Of a DNA stretch of 36,512 nucleotides, positions 9,421 to 21,580 are shown one piece after another (the stretch's first letter is position 1; each line of letters opens with the position of its first letter). Source of the DNA: Gnetum montanum (Eukaryota; Streptophyta; Gnetopsida; Gnetales; Gnetaceae); assembly GCA_015680685.1 (NCBI GenBank), contig MNCI01010871.1, positions 237,819 to 274,330 of the forward strand, written 5' to 3'. The notes beneath the pieces are model-generated. The model had not been told where the DNA came from and searched no databases. It worked only from the letters and a program-made list of their open reading frames with translations. Position numbers and translations under genes: made by a program.

Positions 9421-12400
9421 TGAGCTCTGCGTCATGGGGGCCACAAACCTTATGTTTCTGATGACAATTTTTTTGGAAATTTTCTAACTCCCACAAGGTT
9501 TAACTAATAAAATAATATTCAAATTACTAATTAAAGAGCATTACACCTTTACAATGAACTCTGGTAGCCATCCAATTAAAAATAATACTAAAATGATTAA
9601 TCCACCATGATCACAACTTAAACCAAGTGTAACAAATCTAATAGACAAGGTACTTAAATGTTCTAAGTTACATGTTGTGATTATAGATGACACCTAGACC
9701 TAAGCATGGATACGAAGCAAGATCATCCCAATTGAGGGAAAAGTAGTCTAGAACTAGAAAAGGCTAGAAAGTAGAGCCACCCAAGGAGCATGCAGCGAAG
9801 ATACATGCAATAAGACCTCTTCATGAGGACCCCAAAGTGGAATCTATCTATCAAATTCTGGAACCTTAAATAAAGCAATCCCACTGGGATGAGACACTTG
9901 GACCAAAATCAAACCTTGAGGTCACTTAGATGGAGGCCTGCTTAAGGTAAATCAGATCCAAGAAGATTTAAAAATTAGTTCTCCCTCAACTAAACTTTGG
10001 ATATTTCTTGGAATTTTCCCTAAAAGATGTCAAAGCTTAACTTCAAACTTCTTCCATGTGGTCCATTCTCACTTCCAGCAAAGAATGGTACATGGGATAA
10101 ACATATCTCTTCTGGAATAATAGATAGGGCAATGCCACTATGAAGATCAAGGATATTTCTATGTCCTACTCGATGAAGGCCATTTTTGAGGTCCTTGGGT
10201 TGCCCAAAACTAGAGCAAACTTGGTAGAAATTTCAACACAAGTGGACCTAGAGGTCAAAAAGGAGTTAGTCTGATGGTGATACAGAGTTGACTATAAGGA
10301 GTTTTGTGCACTCACAATAGCATAGCATACATATTTCAAGATGGTGGCCTACCACTTCAATTCAATAGTGATGCCCAACAAGGTGACATCCTACTCTACC
10401 TGTGCATACTTCACTCTAAGTAGGAAATTTTCTATCAACCCCACACAGTTAAACTATCTTGAGATAGAGAAGTAATTCAAAGAAAAAAAACATGGGAGGA
10501 AGGCACTCCCCTTTCCATGTTTCATCTAGAAATTATGAAGAATGGAAGGAATACCTACTATTTCAATGATACCATCAAACATGCTCCTACCACCTCTTGC
10601 ATGGAAATGATGTAGAACAATGTCTCTACCAAGATTCTCGAAGAGGAGTAGCCACCATCACCACCCACTTATTGACAATCAATCCTAGAGTCCAACACTA
10701 CCATTAAGCACATGTGAAAAATCTATGAGAAACTCTTGCAGTAGCATCAGGCATGACCAAGTGGTGGTAAACCCTTTATCTACAAGACAACATTGAGTCA
10801 TCTACACAAAGTGGGATGATCAATTAGCAGGATGAAGAGTTTAGTACCAATGTTTTCTACTAAAAGAATGCAAGTGCCTACATGATCAAATCCTAGCACC
10901 TGAGAGGTAATGGTGTCCCTCTCTCAATAGCAACAATTCCCAAAAATCTTTGGGAATGCCACTACCTTTTCAGTGTGCTTGGAAGAGGGCATGGGGAAAA
11001 CTATTTTGGTGATGTAGCACCAAGGACAAGAAACAATAGTAGTGATGATTTTTCATAAAGTTGCTAATGCACTTCACACCCCTACAACATCTATCCTAGA
11101 TGTTGCTACATTCAGAGAAATGTAGGTGTTTATAGAAGAAGGAAGTAAAAAATTTAGTTTAGCCTAGCATGAAGAGTTATTGGACTAACTGTAGAAACTA
11201 GGCAACTGATTCTACATATCTTTGATATCTCAAAAACCAATGCAGCAAACTAGTTAGAGCTGCTTAAGACTAGGGGTAAGGTCATCATTGCCAATGCCCA
11301 ACTTGAGGTAGCCATAGAGCAGAATTGGTGTTTTGTTGCTGAGGTTGTGAAATTGAAAGATCACCTCATTGATCCCACCATACTTAGCCAGAACATAGCA
11401 TGAGATGAAGCTTTTCAAAAACTTCAAGTAGAACTTTAGAAGCCTTAGTACACAAAAGAGCCAACATTCTTCGATCAATCCTTAATAGATGCCACTATAT
11501 ACAACGTTCAAAAGGACTTATTGAAGGTTGACCAAGAGAAGGTCAAGCTAACCTAGGAAAATCATCACTAGCAAAATTTCAAGATGCAAAAAGATCAAAT
11601 GACATAATTCATCTAATAACAGCAAGAGTAGCTACTAGGGTTAATGTTGAATTAAAGAGATTGGCTATAAAAAATAAAAATATCTTGATCGAGGAGGTGC
11701 ACATCTTTTGCCAAAAGTCTACAATTGAAATTTCCACTTAGAAAAATGAGACCCTCAAATTTAAAAGGATCAAGAATCATTACAGTAACTAGGTTGGCTT
11801 GTAGAAGGAGATAAATGAAAAACATATCCAACTAGCAAAGGCAAAAGTGAATGAGGCCCTCTAGTAGCTTCAACAAGTAGGTGATGTATGGTAGTGCATC
11901 TTTGATGGATTGAATGAATATAACAAAGCTAAAATCTACCTCAAGAAGCTATAGATCAAGGAGATGATGGAGTACATAGAGTTTGCCGACCTCCATTACT
12001 CAAACCTGGCAATGCTGATCACCAGAAGATCAAGGTTAGAATTGGAGAAACAAGTGGCCAACTCATATCTTTTATACAAGGCTGGGTTCAAGTATTACAA
12101 AGAAATAAAATAGAAATTGGAAATAGCCAACACTAAACTCATGGTTCTCAAGCCAAAGTTTGTAGATTAAAGATCAACAGTGGACAACCTAGCCAAAAGA
12201 ATGAATGACAAACAAGAGCTATGGAATGCAATTAGGATGTTTGACATTGAATGCAAACAATTCACTACTTGGTTTGTCAATGTTAAAGAATTATTCCATG
12301 CAATGCCTTGTCCTTGGAATGTTCCCATACAAGCCCACATTGGTGATGCTACATGGACCATGTGTGATCCCAAGAGTAAGGAGGAGAAGATGAAAGCATT

Positions 12401-12608
12401 GTTAGATGCTTTCTATCTTCCACCAAAAGTTACAGCTAGAACCATACAACCTCAACCATAATAGTCACATGCACTAGAGGTAGGATAAGATCCTTCAAAA
12501 CATCAGGAACCTCCACCATCTAGGACCATTTGATTTTCTTCTCATCTTCAAGCCATCATAGGAGTTATGTTGTTAGTTTTTGTCATGGTATTCAATTTTA
12601 TTATCATG
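9421..12608 (+). pseudogene. 3' ORF of element 1 (env-like position, coiled-coil and membrane segment)
   Basis: A long, broken coding region lies between integrase and the 3' LTR on the sense strand. ATG 9421 follows the internal TATA box; the stretch 9480-9980 is full of stops. From about 9990 a continuous frame with only scattered stops is visible (SYSMKAIFEVLGLPKT near 10160). A Lys/Glu/Leu-rich part with probable coiled coils covers about 11250-12170, with at least one frame change. Its clearest open stretch is 12180-12461 (93 codons), followed by a Pro-rich tail. In the same frame, 19 uninterrupted hydrophobic residues follow at 12552-12608, after a TGA at 12531. Athila-type plant elements carry an env-like ORF at this place. 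I cannot show homology, and a structural or movement function is equally open. Confidence 0.6.
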
Positions 12609-12749
12609 AACACCAATTTTTGTAACACTTGTAAATCTATATACTTGGGTACTTACTATTTCTTTGAGTTATTTTGTATATCAATTAGTTAGTTAATAAT
12701 CCCACACCTTCCCAAAATTTTATAAAAAAAATTTTCTTCCTTTTTTTCA

Positions 12750-12783
12750 CTTGAGGACAAGTTTTAATTTAGTCATGGGTGTA
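12750..12783 (+). promoter_or_regulatory. polypurine tract region, element 1
   Basis: ACTTGAGGACAAGTTTTAAT is followed by TCATGGGTGTA immediately before the 3' LTR. Element 2 has the matching TTGAGGACAATATTTTAGTT and TGTGGGGGCA at 21581-21612. The conserved G-run at the LTR border is the expected plus-strand primer. Confidence 0.8.
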
Positions 12784-13661
12784 TGATGAAGCATCTTCCT
12801 AAGTGTGCATCGATGGAATGCCATCGACACAATGCCATTGATGTGATCTCATCAACATGGTCATGTCGATGTGTGGTTTGATGCATTGACGTTGATCCCA
12901 TTGATGCAATGTCTTGTCTTGCCTATAAATACATGCTTATCAATCACATTTATGTCATCCATCCATTCATTAGTTGCTAGCCAAACTCTTGCATTTTTAT
13001 CTTCCCAAAGTAAGAAATTTTGCTAAGTGCCCGCAATAAAAGTGAAAAGTGTATGAATCTTTATTCAAGCACTAATGTACATGAGCACCTTAGTGTGAAT
13101 GGCAATAAAGACAAGCTTTCTTCATAAACCTTGTAGTATTTGGAATTAGTTTAATATTTACTTTAAATACATTTATTATTTGAGAAATTTAATTTAATGC
13201 ATTCAATTAATTAATTAATTAGTGATTAATTCATACATAAGTATAACCATTTCTAACATATGTTAACATTTGGTAATCTCAATAATGATTAACGCTTGGT
13301 AACCCAGTAACATTGTAGCATGGTTCAGGATGTGTATGGAAATGGGAATGAATGCTTATGTTAGGATTAGTTAAGATATTAGTTAGTTCTTAGACTTATT
13401 AAACATTTAATTACTTTATTTGTAGCACTTAGGTGAATTAAGCAAAAAATAAAATAAAATGATAAAAATCATGTCTCAATTACACTTAACCATACCTTTG
13501 CACTTCACAAGTGAAACTAAGAAGACAATGATTACATCTGTTAGATTCACTACCTAGACCCAATGTACTTAGAGGGCTAAAGTCTATAAAATTTGACCAA
13601 ATTACTTAATTAACACTAGTGATTCATATGGTTGGGCAACGAGACTACTCATTGCTCATCA
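12784..13661 (+). repeat. 3' LTR of element 1
   Basis: The LTR is 878 bp, from TGATGAAGCATC to GCTCATCA. TATAAATA is at 12924-12931, preceded by about seven CATCGATG/GATGTGATC-like words. AATAAAG lies about 155-160 bp further on. It is followed by the AAAGG target-site duplication (13662-13666) and by the right half of the interrupted gag. Confidence 0.92.
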
Positions 13662-13826
13662 AAAGGGAAATTTGCATCAAATGGCTTAATATGAATAACA
13701 TTTCTAAGTTTAAGGGAGGCTATAATTTTGATTCCCTACATCATTTACAAGCCTTCCATGATGGCTATGCCTTACAAAACATTGAAAGTAGGTAGAAAAA
13801 TCTTAACCTCTTTCCTTAACTTAGTA
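13662..13826 (+). pseudogene. gag fragment, right half, split by element 1
   Basis: After the AAAGG duplication the sequence resumes the gag core: a LNMNNI-like motif, then HHLQAFHDGYALQN (about 13739-13780). It is colinear with element 2 at 16861-17010. The homology stops at about 13826 in a T-rich/ATT-rich stretch. Confidence 0.85.
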
Positions 13827-13945
13827 TTATTATTTTTTAACCAATGGTTGGATGTTGTGTGAACATGATGTAGTTCAAACCCACAACTACCCATATAGCA
13901 TATATGAGGATTTGCTTTTACTTTAATGTGGTATGAAGAGTGATT
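13827..13945 (+). repeat. dispersed repeat, copy 1
   Basis: ATT-rich start followed by a GTGTGAACATGATGTAGTTC / CAAACCCA motif and CATATATGAGG. The same series of words in the same order is present at 24131-24256. The origin is unknown. Confidence 0.65.
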
Positions 13946-15185
13946 CAACATCAAGAAAACTAAGAGCAATGGCATGAAATTATACGAACCTCAACTACAA
14001 TAGTTGAATATGAGATGAAAATTAATACCCTTTAAGGGAGAAATGCTTGCATTTAGTACATGGATAAGTTCAAAATCTATAAAATTTAAAAAATCAAAAT
14101 TTAAACATGCTTAAAAGGATTAAGTAGCAAAACTAGGCTTTAAAAGATCATCATCGATATGCTCAATGCTCATCCAACAAAGTCAAGGTCCTAGGAGGGG
14201 TGGTAGATGAGCAAAAGCCTAACCTCTTTAGAGTGTTTACACATAAGCAAATATATGGCTTAATATTTAAAAATATCATTAGTCAGCATCAAGGTTACAT
14301 TACAAGAAATTCAATTAGAAACATCATATCTAACTTCAATTGTGACTAGCATAAAACAAAATTAGCTTATGACTCAAACTTTAACATAGTCATCCTACCC
14401 CCTTACCACCAATGCTTGCATATACATATTTTGTACTATAGTTCAATTAGAATTTTATAACTTAGCATTGTCCACTAGAATCAAACCCATGACTTGGAGC
14501 TTCCATATCAAGAGTCTTAAAACTATACTAACACCTCATTATTTCATTGTAGATGATTTAATTTTTCAAGGCTCTCATAACTATATAGGACCACCAATGG
14601 CAACATAGATATTTTTGAGTGAAACATAATTCAATGTACTTGGAAACATTCCTCCAAGCTAGCATGCTTTAAGTACTAGTACCAATGTAAACATAAATGT
14701 TAACAACCTAACATTGATAAGATTTTAGAAAAACATGAAACCATTGTTCCAATAAATAAGGTTAATACATCACTATTCTAGGAAATCCATTGAAAAAAAT
14801 ACCAAAAAAGACATGGGAAAAATGATTGAATATGATCTAAAAAAAATTACAAGTAAATAATGATCTAGATCTTCATAAAGGCAAATGGCCAAAAAAAAAA
14901 AAACTAGTGTAGCTAACCTCAGTTTACCAGGAAAAGGCTAAGATAATGATGATGTATACCTTTAAATATGTAGCCAACATGATAAATTTGAAAAAAATTT
15001 ATAATAGATGAAAAATGTTTCATTTAAAATATAATGAAATAAAATAAATCTTTATTATGTCCAAAGACCCATAAGATGTGTTGAACAAATCTTACATTTT
15101 CATGAAAAATAAAGATAAAACACTACAAATTAACCAAGCATCAATGGGAGGCATTAAAAAAATAATATATACTTTTTATTGTAAC
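13946..15185. other. repeat-rich AT-rich stretch, no gene
   Basis: No coding frame or known protein motif is visible. Positions 14180-14290 and 14440-14570 resemble 25185-25310 and 25520-25620 in the same order, so both places hold copies of one dispersed repeat. It includes a TCAAACCCATGACTTGGAGC / AAGAGTC / ACACCTCATT word series that also occurs near 23150-23220. The remainder is A-rich. Confidence 0.55.
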
Positions 15186-15190
15186 ATTAT

Positions 15191-16166
15191 TGATGAATCA
15201 TCAATTGGATGGGATATCATTGATGCTACATCACATTTGCAATATTATTGATGCTATATCTCATTTGCTTGACAAAGTCAATTTTATTCACCAATGATAT
15301 CATAACTACGATATCATATCTACAATGTCGTATATTCAATATCGTAGAACAAGCTATGTCATCATAGATCCAATATCACAAGATGTGTGAAACCTATAAA
15401 TACAACACATGGATGCATCGATGGAAAAAGGTTCTACTCCATCCATAGGTACATTCTTGCAATTTGGTTTCATAGTTTTAAGAATAGAGTGAATGCCCAA
15501 CTTGTGGTTTTGAAAAAATGTATGGAATCTTTATTTGAGTGAACTATACTTGCGCATAGATCATGATTGGAAATAAAGGTTGAGATTACTTTTCATCATT
15601 ATAGCATCCACTTAGTTTTACTATTTTACTTAGCATAGTTTTTATCCTTTTATTAGTTTAATCATTTACATTTCCAAGTACTTTAATTTCTTATTCATTA
15701 GTAAAGTAGAATGAGTATGATTGGTTTCAAGAATTTTAAGTGGAATCATTTAGTAATCCCAATAGTATTGTTGCTTGGTTTTCCTAGTAGAATAACACTT
15801 GGTAATCCAGTAACGGTTACATTAGCTCAAGGCATGTATGGTAAGCCAAGACCAGATGGTTATCACTCTAGGCTAGAGTAGATTTATATTACCATCATTA
15901 CTTAGATTTAGGATTAAATTTCATTCTCAATTATGTTTATTACAAGGAGTAAAATGGTCCTAACAACATCAATTATCATATGCCTCACTTTGGACTAAAC
16001 CATACATGAAAAAGCTACCACTATTACAAGTGGGAAGGTAATGTCCTATAATCAATATTTAATGATCTAAATGCCACAACTAGTCCCATTCATGGAATTC
16101 AACCGAATTGTGTGTGAAAACTTGTGATTCGTATGGTTAGGTGTAGGGGGTACCCACCACTCATCA
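15191..16166 (+). repeat. 5' LTR of element 2
   Basis: The LTR is 976 bp, from TGATGAATCATC to CCACTCATCA. TATAAATA is at 15395-15402 and AATAAAG at about 15572. U3 differs from that of element 1, whereas the 3' half (GTGATTCGTATGGTTAGG and the terminus) is clearly related. Confidence 0.92.
15205..15402 (+). promoter_or_regulatory. U3 with repeated GATATCGT-like words and TATA box
   Basis: At least six variants of one word precede the TATA box: GGATATCATTGATG, CAATATTATTGATG, TGATATCATA, ACGATATCATATC, CAATATCGTAG and CCAATATCAC. The 3' LTR keeps CAATATCGTTGATG and TAATATCGTGGG, so the ancestral word was close to AATATCGT or GATATCGT. Confidence 0.72.
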
Positions 16167-16167
16167 T

Positions 16168-16185
16168 TGGCACCATTATCAGGGG
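16168..16185 (+). promoter_or_regulatory. primer binding site, element 2
   Basis: TGGCACCATTATCAGGGG lies 1 nt after the LTR and matches the tRNA-Asp type site with a few transitions. Confidence 0.8.
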
Positions 16186-16330
16186 TGGTGCTAGTTATCT
16201 AAGATTAGTTATATCATAAATGATCACTGTAAAAATATTAATGATTTATCTTGTAGAAAACATTAATATTTTACGTCACATACATTATTAGATAAAACAA
16301 TGTTCTTCTTCACATAGGACCAATAATGCA

Positions 16331-18820
16331 TTGTATGATGAGATCACTCTTAGTAGAAATGATAGGACCTACACCAAGGAAAACTGTTGTAAACAACCAC
16401 AAGCAAGGGTTTCATATACTCAATTAGATCCTTACTACACACAAAGACTATGTTCAACTAATAAAGACAATCCTAGAGAAGATGGAATACGTTCTATAAT
16501 GAGGGCCTCAAGGCCTAGGACCTCCTCCAAATCTAGAAGAGATAACTCAATGAACCATAGGGGAAGATATAGCAACCATGGTGATTTTCCCAATTCACCA
16601 TCTTCCTCTTCCTCTTTCATCTCTATTTCTCACAAGGATGAACATAAGTATAGAAATAGAAATACACTAAGATATCAAGATGAAGATAGAATAGAAATAG
16701 AAGAAATCATCAAAGTGAGCATAGACCATATCATCATAATCAGACAAATAGAAATAGCAATCATCACCATGACATGTCTGATGATAATGAGCCCTTGTTG
16801 GCTACTAGGATAATGACATAGAAAATAAAGGTAGTTAGAATACCCCACAGGCATCAATGGGAAAGTCACATCAAAAGGTTTGATATGAATAACATCCTTA
16901 AATTTGTGGATGGCTATAACTCTAATCCACAACATCACTTACAAGCCTTCCATGATGACTATGTCTTATAGAACATCTTTGGTGAGTGGAAAAAGCTTGA
17001 GCTCTTTCCTAGGACACTAGTTGATAAAGCTAAAAGTTGGTATAGATCATTGAAACTAGATTTAATCCATCAATGGTTCACAACGCTATAACTCTTCAAC
17101 AAGAAATACGATACCTATGTGAAAGTGTCCAATTTAAGAAAATAAATCCAATGGTGAAATCAAGGAAATCATGAACCTTTGGATATGGCCTTGGACAAAT
17201 ACTATTCTCTACTACATAGATGTCCAGGCCATGGGTTTTCTCAAAAAAAGTAGCTTCTTCACATCATAGATGGGCTTCGTATCCCAAAGAAAAAGACCTT
17301 TGCAATCTATTCCCAAGGACAATTATGTAATTAAAAGCCCATCAAATATAAAGGCTAGTTAAATAGGTGGCAAAAGAAGGAGGAGAGGTATGTAAAAAGG
17401 AGAGTGCTGAGAAATATAACTGGGACCCAACTCTTCAAAGAAAAGAAGTTCATATGTATGATAAGGAAAATGAGGAAGCTCTTGATGAGGTATTTTCATA
17501 GAAAACTTTTCCAATCCAAAAGTCCATCATTGAGCTTGAACCAAGGATAAATAAGATGTGGGAGTTGAAAAATGAAATAGTTACAACTTATGTGAAAACA
17601 TTAGAGGAGAAGAAAAAAGGATCAAGTGAGCAAAATAAGAAGAGGAAAAACACCAAAGAAACAAGGAGGAATACTTATCAACAAAAAAGAAAAGTAGTTG
17701 TAGTAGAAGAGGCTATAGACCCAACAACAAAAGAGGATGATATATGTGACATCTTACTCAAAAGGTAATTATAGACACTCCTACAACCAATCATACTATC
17801 CTAATGGAGCTTCTTATCAACTTCAAAACTATTATTAACTATAGTGGCAAACCCACAGTCATGGAGGATGCCATCAAGAAACCAACAATACCCTTATTGC
17901 CAACTAAACCCATTTGACATCTATGTTCAACAACCTATTTCTCCAAATGGTTCTACTTCCTTTACCTCAAATCACTACTATCACGAATAGCACTATCATC
18001 AACCCCCAACATCTCCTATGGGATCATCATCTTAAACCTCTTATCCTCTACAACATCCTCAATATTCTCATACTTCCTTCCACCATATCTCACCATGAAT
18101 AGCACAAGAAGGATTGACATCACAACATCAATGGAAGAATTCCACTTGTGCTATGAACATACAAGTAAATGATAATGTTAGTAGATCTTAGCAAAAGTCT
18201 CAAAAATTTCCTTTCTTAAGGACAGTTTCCACACATGGGCATAAACCTCATAGACCTACTAGCTCATCAAAACCAGCACAAGGTCAGCCAAGTGCAACAT
18301 TGTTCCTCACCAAAACAATGTCTCCCAATCTAATTCAAGAGTAAACACCCATTACTACTCCAATGCAAAGCATAACAGATGAACCTATCACTATGGAGGG
18401 ACAAGAAATTCCATGCATTACTAATGATAAAGAAGGATGCAGTTGTGGACCGATACTTCAAAATGTCAACATAGTGATGACACCAACCCACACTAAATAT
18501 GAAAGACAAGTGTATGCACAAGAAAGAGTAGGGGCCACTAAACCAAAAGACACCTAGTGGCCATAAACTAAGAACCTACAAGTATCTAAAATATGCATGG
18601 AAACATCTGAATCACTTATTAATTCCCATTCTAAGAAAATGACCCCAACTAGGAACTTACAAATGAAAACACTAAACCACAATCATACACCAACAAAAAG
18701 AGAAACTAAGGACTTAGATGATGAAAATTCAATTACCATCAAGATTACATGGGACAATAACCAAAAAACTAAGTCACTAAGGATGATAAGTGAGAAACCT
18801 CAAGTGTATGATCTAGGGTA
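16331..18820 (+). pseudogene. gag: gag, element 2
   Basis: The N-terminal part is open for 160 codons (16331-16813): a TQLDPYYTQR motif, an Arg/Ser-rich basic stretch (RPRTSSKSRRD), then NSPSSSSSF and a charged segment. The core continues in another frame from about 16770: FDMNNILKFVDGYNSNP, HHLQAFHDDY, AKSWYRSLKLDLIHQWF and YYSLLHRCPGHGF, which match the Retrotrans_gag pattern. A block reading FPIQKSIIELEPRINKMW follows (about 17505-17560), then a Lys/Glu-rich segment (17556-17768), a Q/Y/P-rich stretch and a C-terminal part to 18820. It would form the particle that packages the RNA. Stops and frame changes make it a pseudogene. Confidence 0.85.
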
Positions 18821-20430
18821 ACTAGGGTCCATTTTGTGAACACTTGTCCATGAGTCCATTCATGGGGGAGACACTAGTCATGATAAAGGAATTAATAAGC
18901 ATTTTTAATTTTTTTTATTTTATAATTTCTTTTTGATTTCTAATTTTTTGTTATGCCTTTTCACATTTCTTACCAATTTCCACATTCTTTGATATCTTTT
19001 CATTCTTGTATAGTTTTCCATTTCTCAAACCAATTACAATTCTTTAATATTTTTTGCTTCTTTTTAATCTTTTTCATTCTCAATATCTTTTACAATTTTT
19101 CGTCCTTTATTTACATGTTGCTTGTACATATTTCTATCAATTTTGAATAAAGCAAGATGTAGTCCCAATAAGGTGAAGATTTCTCTATGTTATCAAATCA
19201 TAAGGGACTAATTATTTGTACAATGAGACCACATCATCCATCCATCCATTCCAATAACAAGAAGTTCTTACCATCTTCATAATCATATTTTTTTCATCAT
19301 ACAACTAAAAATAAACTTGTGATCATTATGCCTGGATAGAAAAGTGAAGAACCAAGGGGGACTATGAAGGGTGTGACATCAAGGGGACTTGTGGAATCTC
19401 TTATATCACTATTGTATGTTCTATAATGTTGATAAGGTTATAATTATGTCCTTCTACATCTAACAAAAAATGGGAGTAAGAGTACAATAAGTGCTACCTT
19501 ACGATGTCACTGGAAAGACATGTTACCCATGCCTGAAGGTAGTCCTCTAGTAAGGTTGACATAGATAAAAATAAAACTCATGCACAAAATAAATTTCTGG
19601 GGGCCCCACTGGAAAGAAATGTTAACCAGGCTTGAAGGTAGGAGGCTTCTCAAAAATCTAAAAAATAAAATAAGTGCCATGAATAAACTCCTCCCTTAGA
19701 CAATACGTCAAGTGGTAATACTCCTTGCAACAATGGTAGTCTTATAGTTGTAACTCTTAGAGATGAAAAAATGTGATGTCACTAGAATGTGGTTTGGACT
19801 TGGTTTGAATCTTGGACAAAAAAGCTAATGATTATTTTAACCACTGATAAAACACAAGAATTCATTGTGCCTACAATATGACACCTCATGTCCTGATTTC
19901 ACCAATCCTTTCTACAATCTATCTCATCTCACTATATATGTAATCATAACTTGTGGTTTTGTATAATATAGCATTATTTTCCCAACCTGGTGACACTAAC
20001 ATGTGTTTTTTTCTTGATAGGTATGTCTTACATTCAACTCCTTGAGTGCCTAAGGACACTTTAGGCATGGTTATACAGGGGCACTAAGGGCTAGAGCCTG
20101 CTTTGGGAAGGATCCACTTGTATAACTCTTGTATTTTATACCTGCCAAGAAATTCCACATCATCATGTGCCTTCCAAAACATCTAATAAACTTCCCATAT
20201 CATCTAATAATCTATCCATATATCAAAAATTCATTATCCATTTCTTATACATACTATAAACTTTGGTTGCTTGAGATTCCTTCTTCATGAACCTTGAACA
20301 ATAAATTGTTGAAAACTGTGCATCACTCATGGTCCATGATCCTCTAGAAAAGCTTTACATCTTTCAAAAATTCCATCAAACTCATTATTTCGAAGAAAAA
20401 TCAATGATAAATTTTAACTTTTTAATGGTA
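18821..20430 (+). other. non-coding spacer of element 2 with a trace of the end of pol
   Basis: The TCCATTCATGGGGGAGACAC region at about 18850 resembles the last codons of pol in element C (about 35630-35665), and both are followed by a T-rich tract. The entire pol therefore seems to have been lost between gag and this point. Further on, GTGTGACATCAAGGGGACTTG (about 19369) parallels 36120-36140 of element C. No protein motif is present; the open frame at 18953-19150 is a T-rich artefact. Confidence 0.65.
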
Positions 20431-20519
20431 ACATTGTAGTTATGATGTTGTAGGCACCTACAATATCGTATCTATGATGTATGATCTATAATGCCATGCA
20501 CATAAAAATAGTATATATA
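20430..20519 (+). promoter_or_regulatory. internal U3-like promoter block, element 2
   Basis: CTACAATATCGTATC (about 20459-20473), flanked by TATGATGTTGTAGG and TATGATGTATGATC, is followed by TATATATA (20512-20519). The words are those of this element's own U3 (AATATCGT type), not those of element 1. Position and layout match the block at 9238-9320 in element 1. Confidence 0.5.
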
Positions 20520-21088
20520 CATGGAGGAGTTAGTGAAATTTTTCATTTCTTTCATTTGTAGCAAGAGAAGTTTTTCTAGTTTATTTTCTCAACCCTCTTG
20601 CACACTAGCTTCCAAAGGCCATAAGTTTGCCCTCATAGCTTTGATCTTAAAATTTCCTCAATCCTGGTAACCTTGGAATTCTCAACTTAGCTATAGAGGT
20701 AAGGAGAGGTGCATTATGCAATATAAGTGAATGAAAATTTGAAAATTTTAGCCACAAATTCCTAACACCTAGAAAATATTATAAAGGGTAAGTACAAAGA
20801 AATAATAAGAACCTTAAGGTTGATCAATCAAAGTAAGATCAAAAAGATTTAGATAATACCTTTAATAGATCATATCAACTATTTTAGGCCATAATAACCA
20901 AGGAAAGTTATAGAAGGTCATAAGTAACTAAATGATATAACACCTAACAGGTTCCTTTCTAAAAATTTTTCAAACTTTACAATTGTAATAAGATGAGAAC
21001 TTTATCTAACCAAGGGTATGAGCAAGGTAAAGAATCATTAAGAATTGATATAAAAACCCTAATAATTTCAAACCTTTGTTGATTGTAG

Positions 21089-21232
21089 ATGGCCCTAAAG
21101 AGGATACCAAAAGGAGGACCTTCACAACATAGAAGCTATAAAGATGAAACTTCAAGCATCTCCTTTATGGCCTACACTAACCAAAAGTGGAAAATGGCAC
21201 TTAGGAGAAATGTACCAATTCTAGTAAAATAA
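21089..21232 (+). pseudogene. start of a truncated 3' ORF, element 2
   Basis: ATG at 21089 opens 47 codons with a basic N-terminus (MALKRIPKGGPSQHRSYKDE) before TAA at 21230. Degraded coding-like sequence continues to about 21410. It lies downstream of the internal promoter-like block, as does the 3' ORF of element 1. The ATG directly follows TTGATTGTAG, a good 3' splice site, and a possible donor AGGTAAGG lies at 20698. I do not recognise a function. Confidence 0.4.
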
Positions 21233-21580
21233 ATGAGCCAATGTAATAGTTAAAATTGAAGGAGTCTCTATGCTATACTCAGTAGAGAGAGTAGATGGGA
21301 AAGACAACATCAATGGAAGAGGAAAAATTGTAGGTGCTCCTAAACTATTATCAATTCCAGAAGCTTGACAACAAAGGAAAGAAGCCAATGGAAGAGCCAA
21401 CATTGCCTAAAATGTGAACTACATTAACCCACTTCAAATTTTATTTTTGTTTTATCATGAAATTTTGTCATTTTTTGTACACACCATTGTGGTAGTCAAA
21501 GTTACTTAGTACTTAGAGTCAGTCAATAATCTTATACCTTCTTAATGTTGTAAAGAAAGGTTTGTCCTATCCTATTAACT

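Larger units (their letters stand above)
1858..13661 (+). mobile_element. element 1: full-length degenerate Ty3/gypsy retrotransposon with a 3' ORF
   Basis: This 11.8-kb element is bounded by related LTRs (1858-2694 and 12784-13661) and flanked by a 5-bp target-site duplication AAAGG (1853-1857 and 13662-13666). The internal order is primer site, gag, protease, RT, RNase H, integrase, promoter-like block, 3' ORF and polypurine tract. RT and RNase H ahead of integrase places it in Ty3/gypsy. The DLG-type protease, the tRNA-Asp-like primer site, the CTTGAGGACAAG motif before the 3' LTR and the extra 3' ORF suggest the Athila/Tat side of the family; the exact clade is inferred. All reading frames are broken. 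The gag 5' part (about 760 bp), an RT block (129 bp) and part of the integrase core are deleted, and one piece (8001-8395) is misassembled. Confidence 0.93.

Noticed and set aside
16331-16813. SR-like protein gene (Arg/Ser-rich, Ser-run) as a host splicing factor
   Set aside because: Homologous, colinear copies at 27890 and relatives at 26188 and 29524 lie directly after LTR and primer site; it is the gag N-terminus.
18953-19150. 65-codon frame rich in Phe, Ile and Ser as a membrane protein
   Set aside because: It is a T-rich tract in the spacer after gag; composition alone gives the hydrophobic reading.
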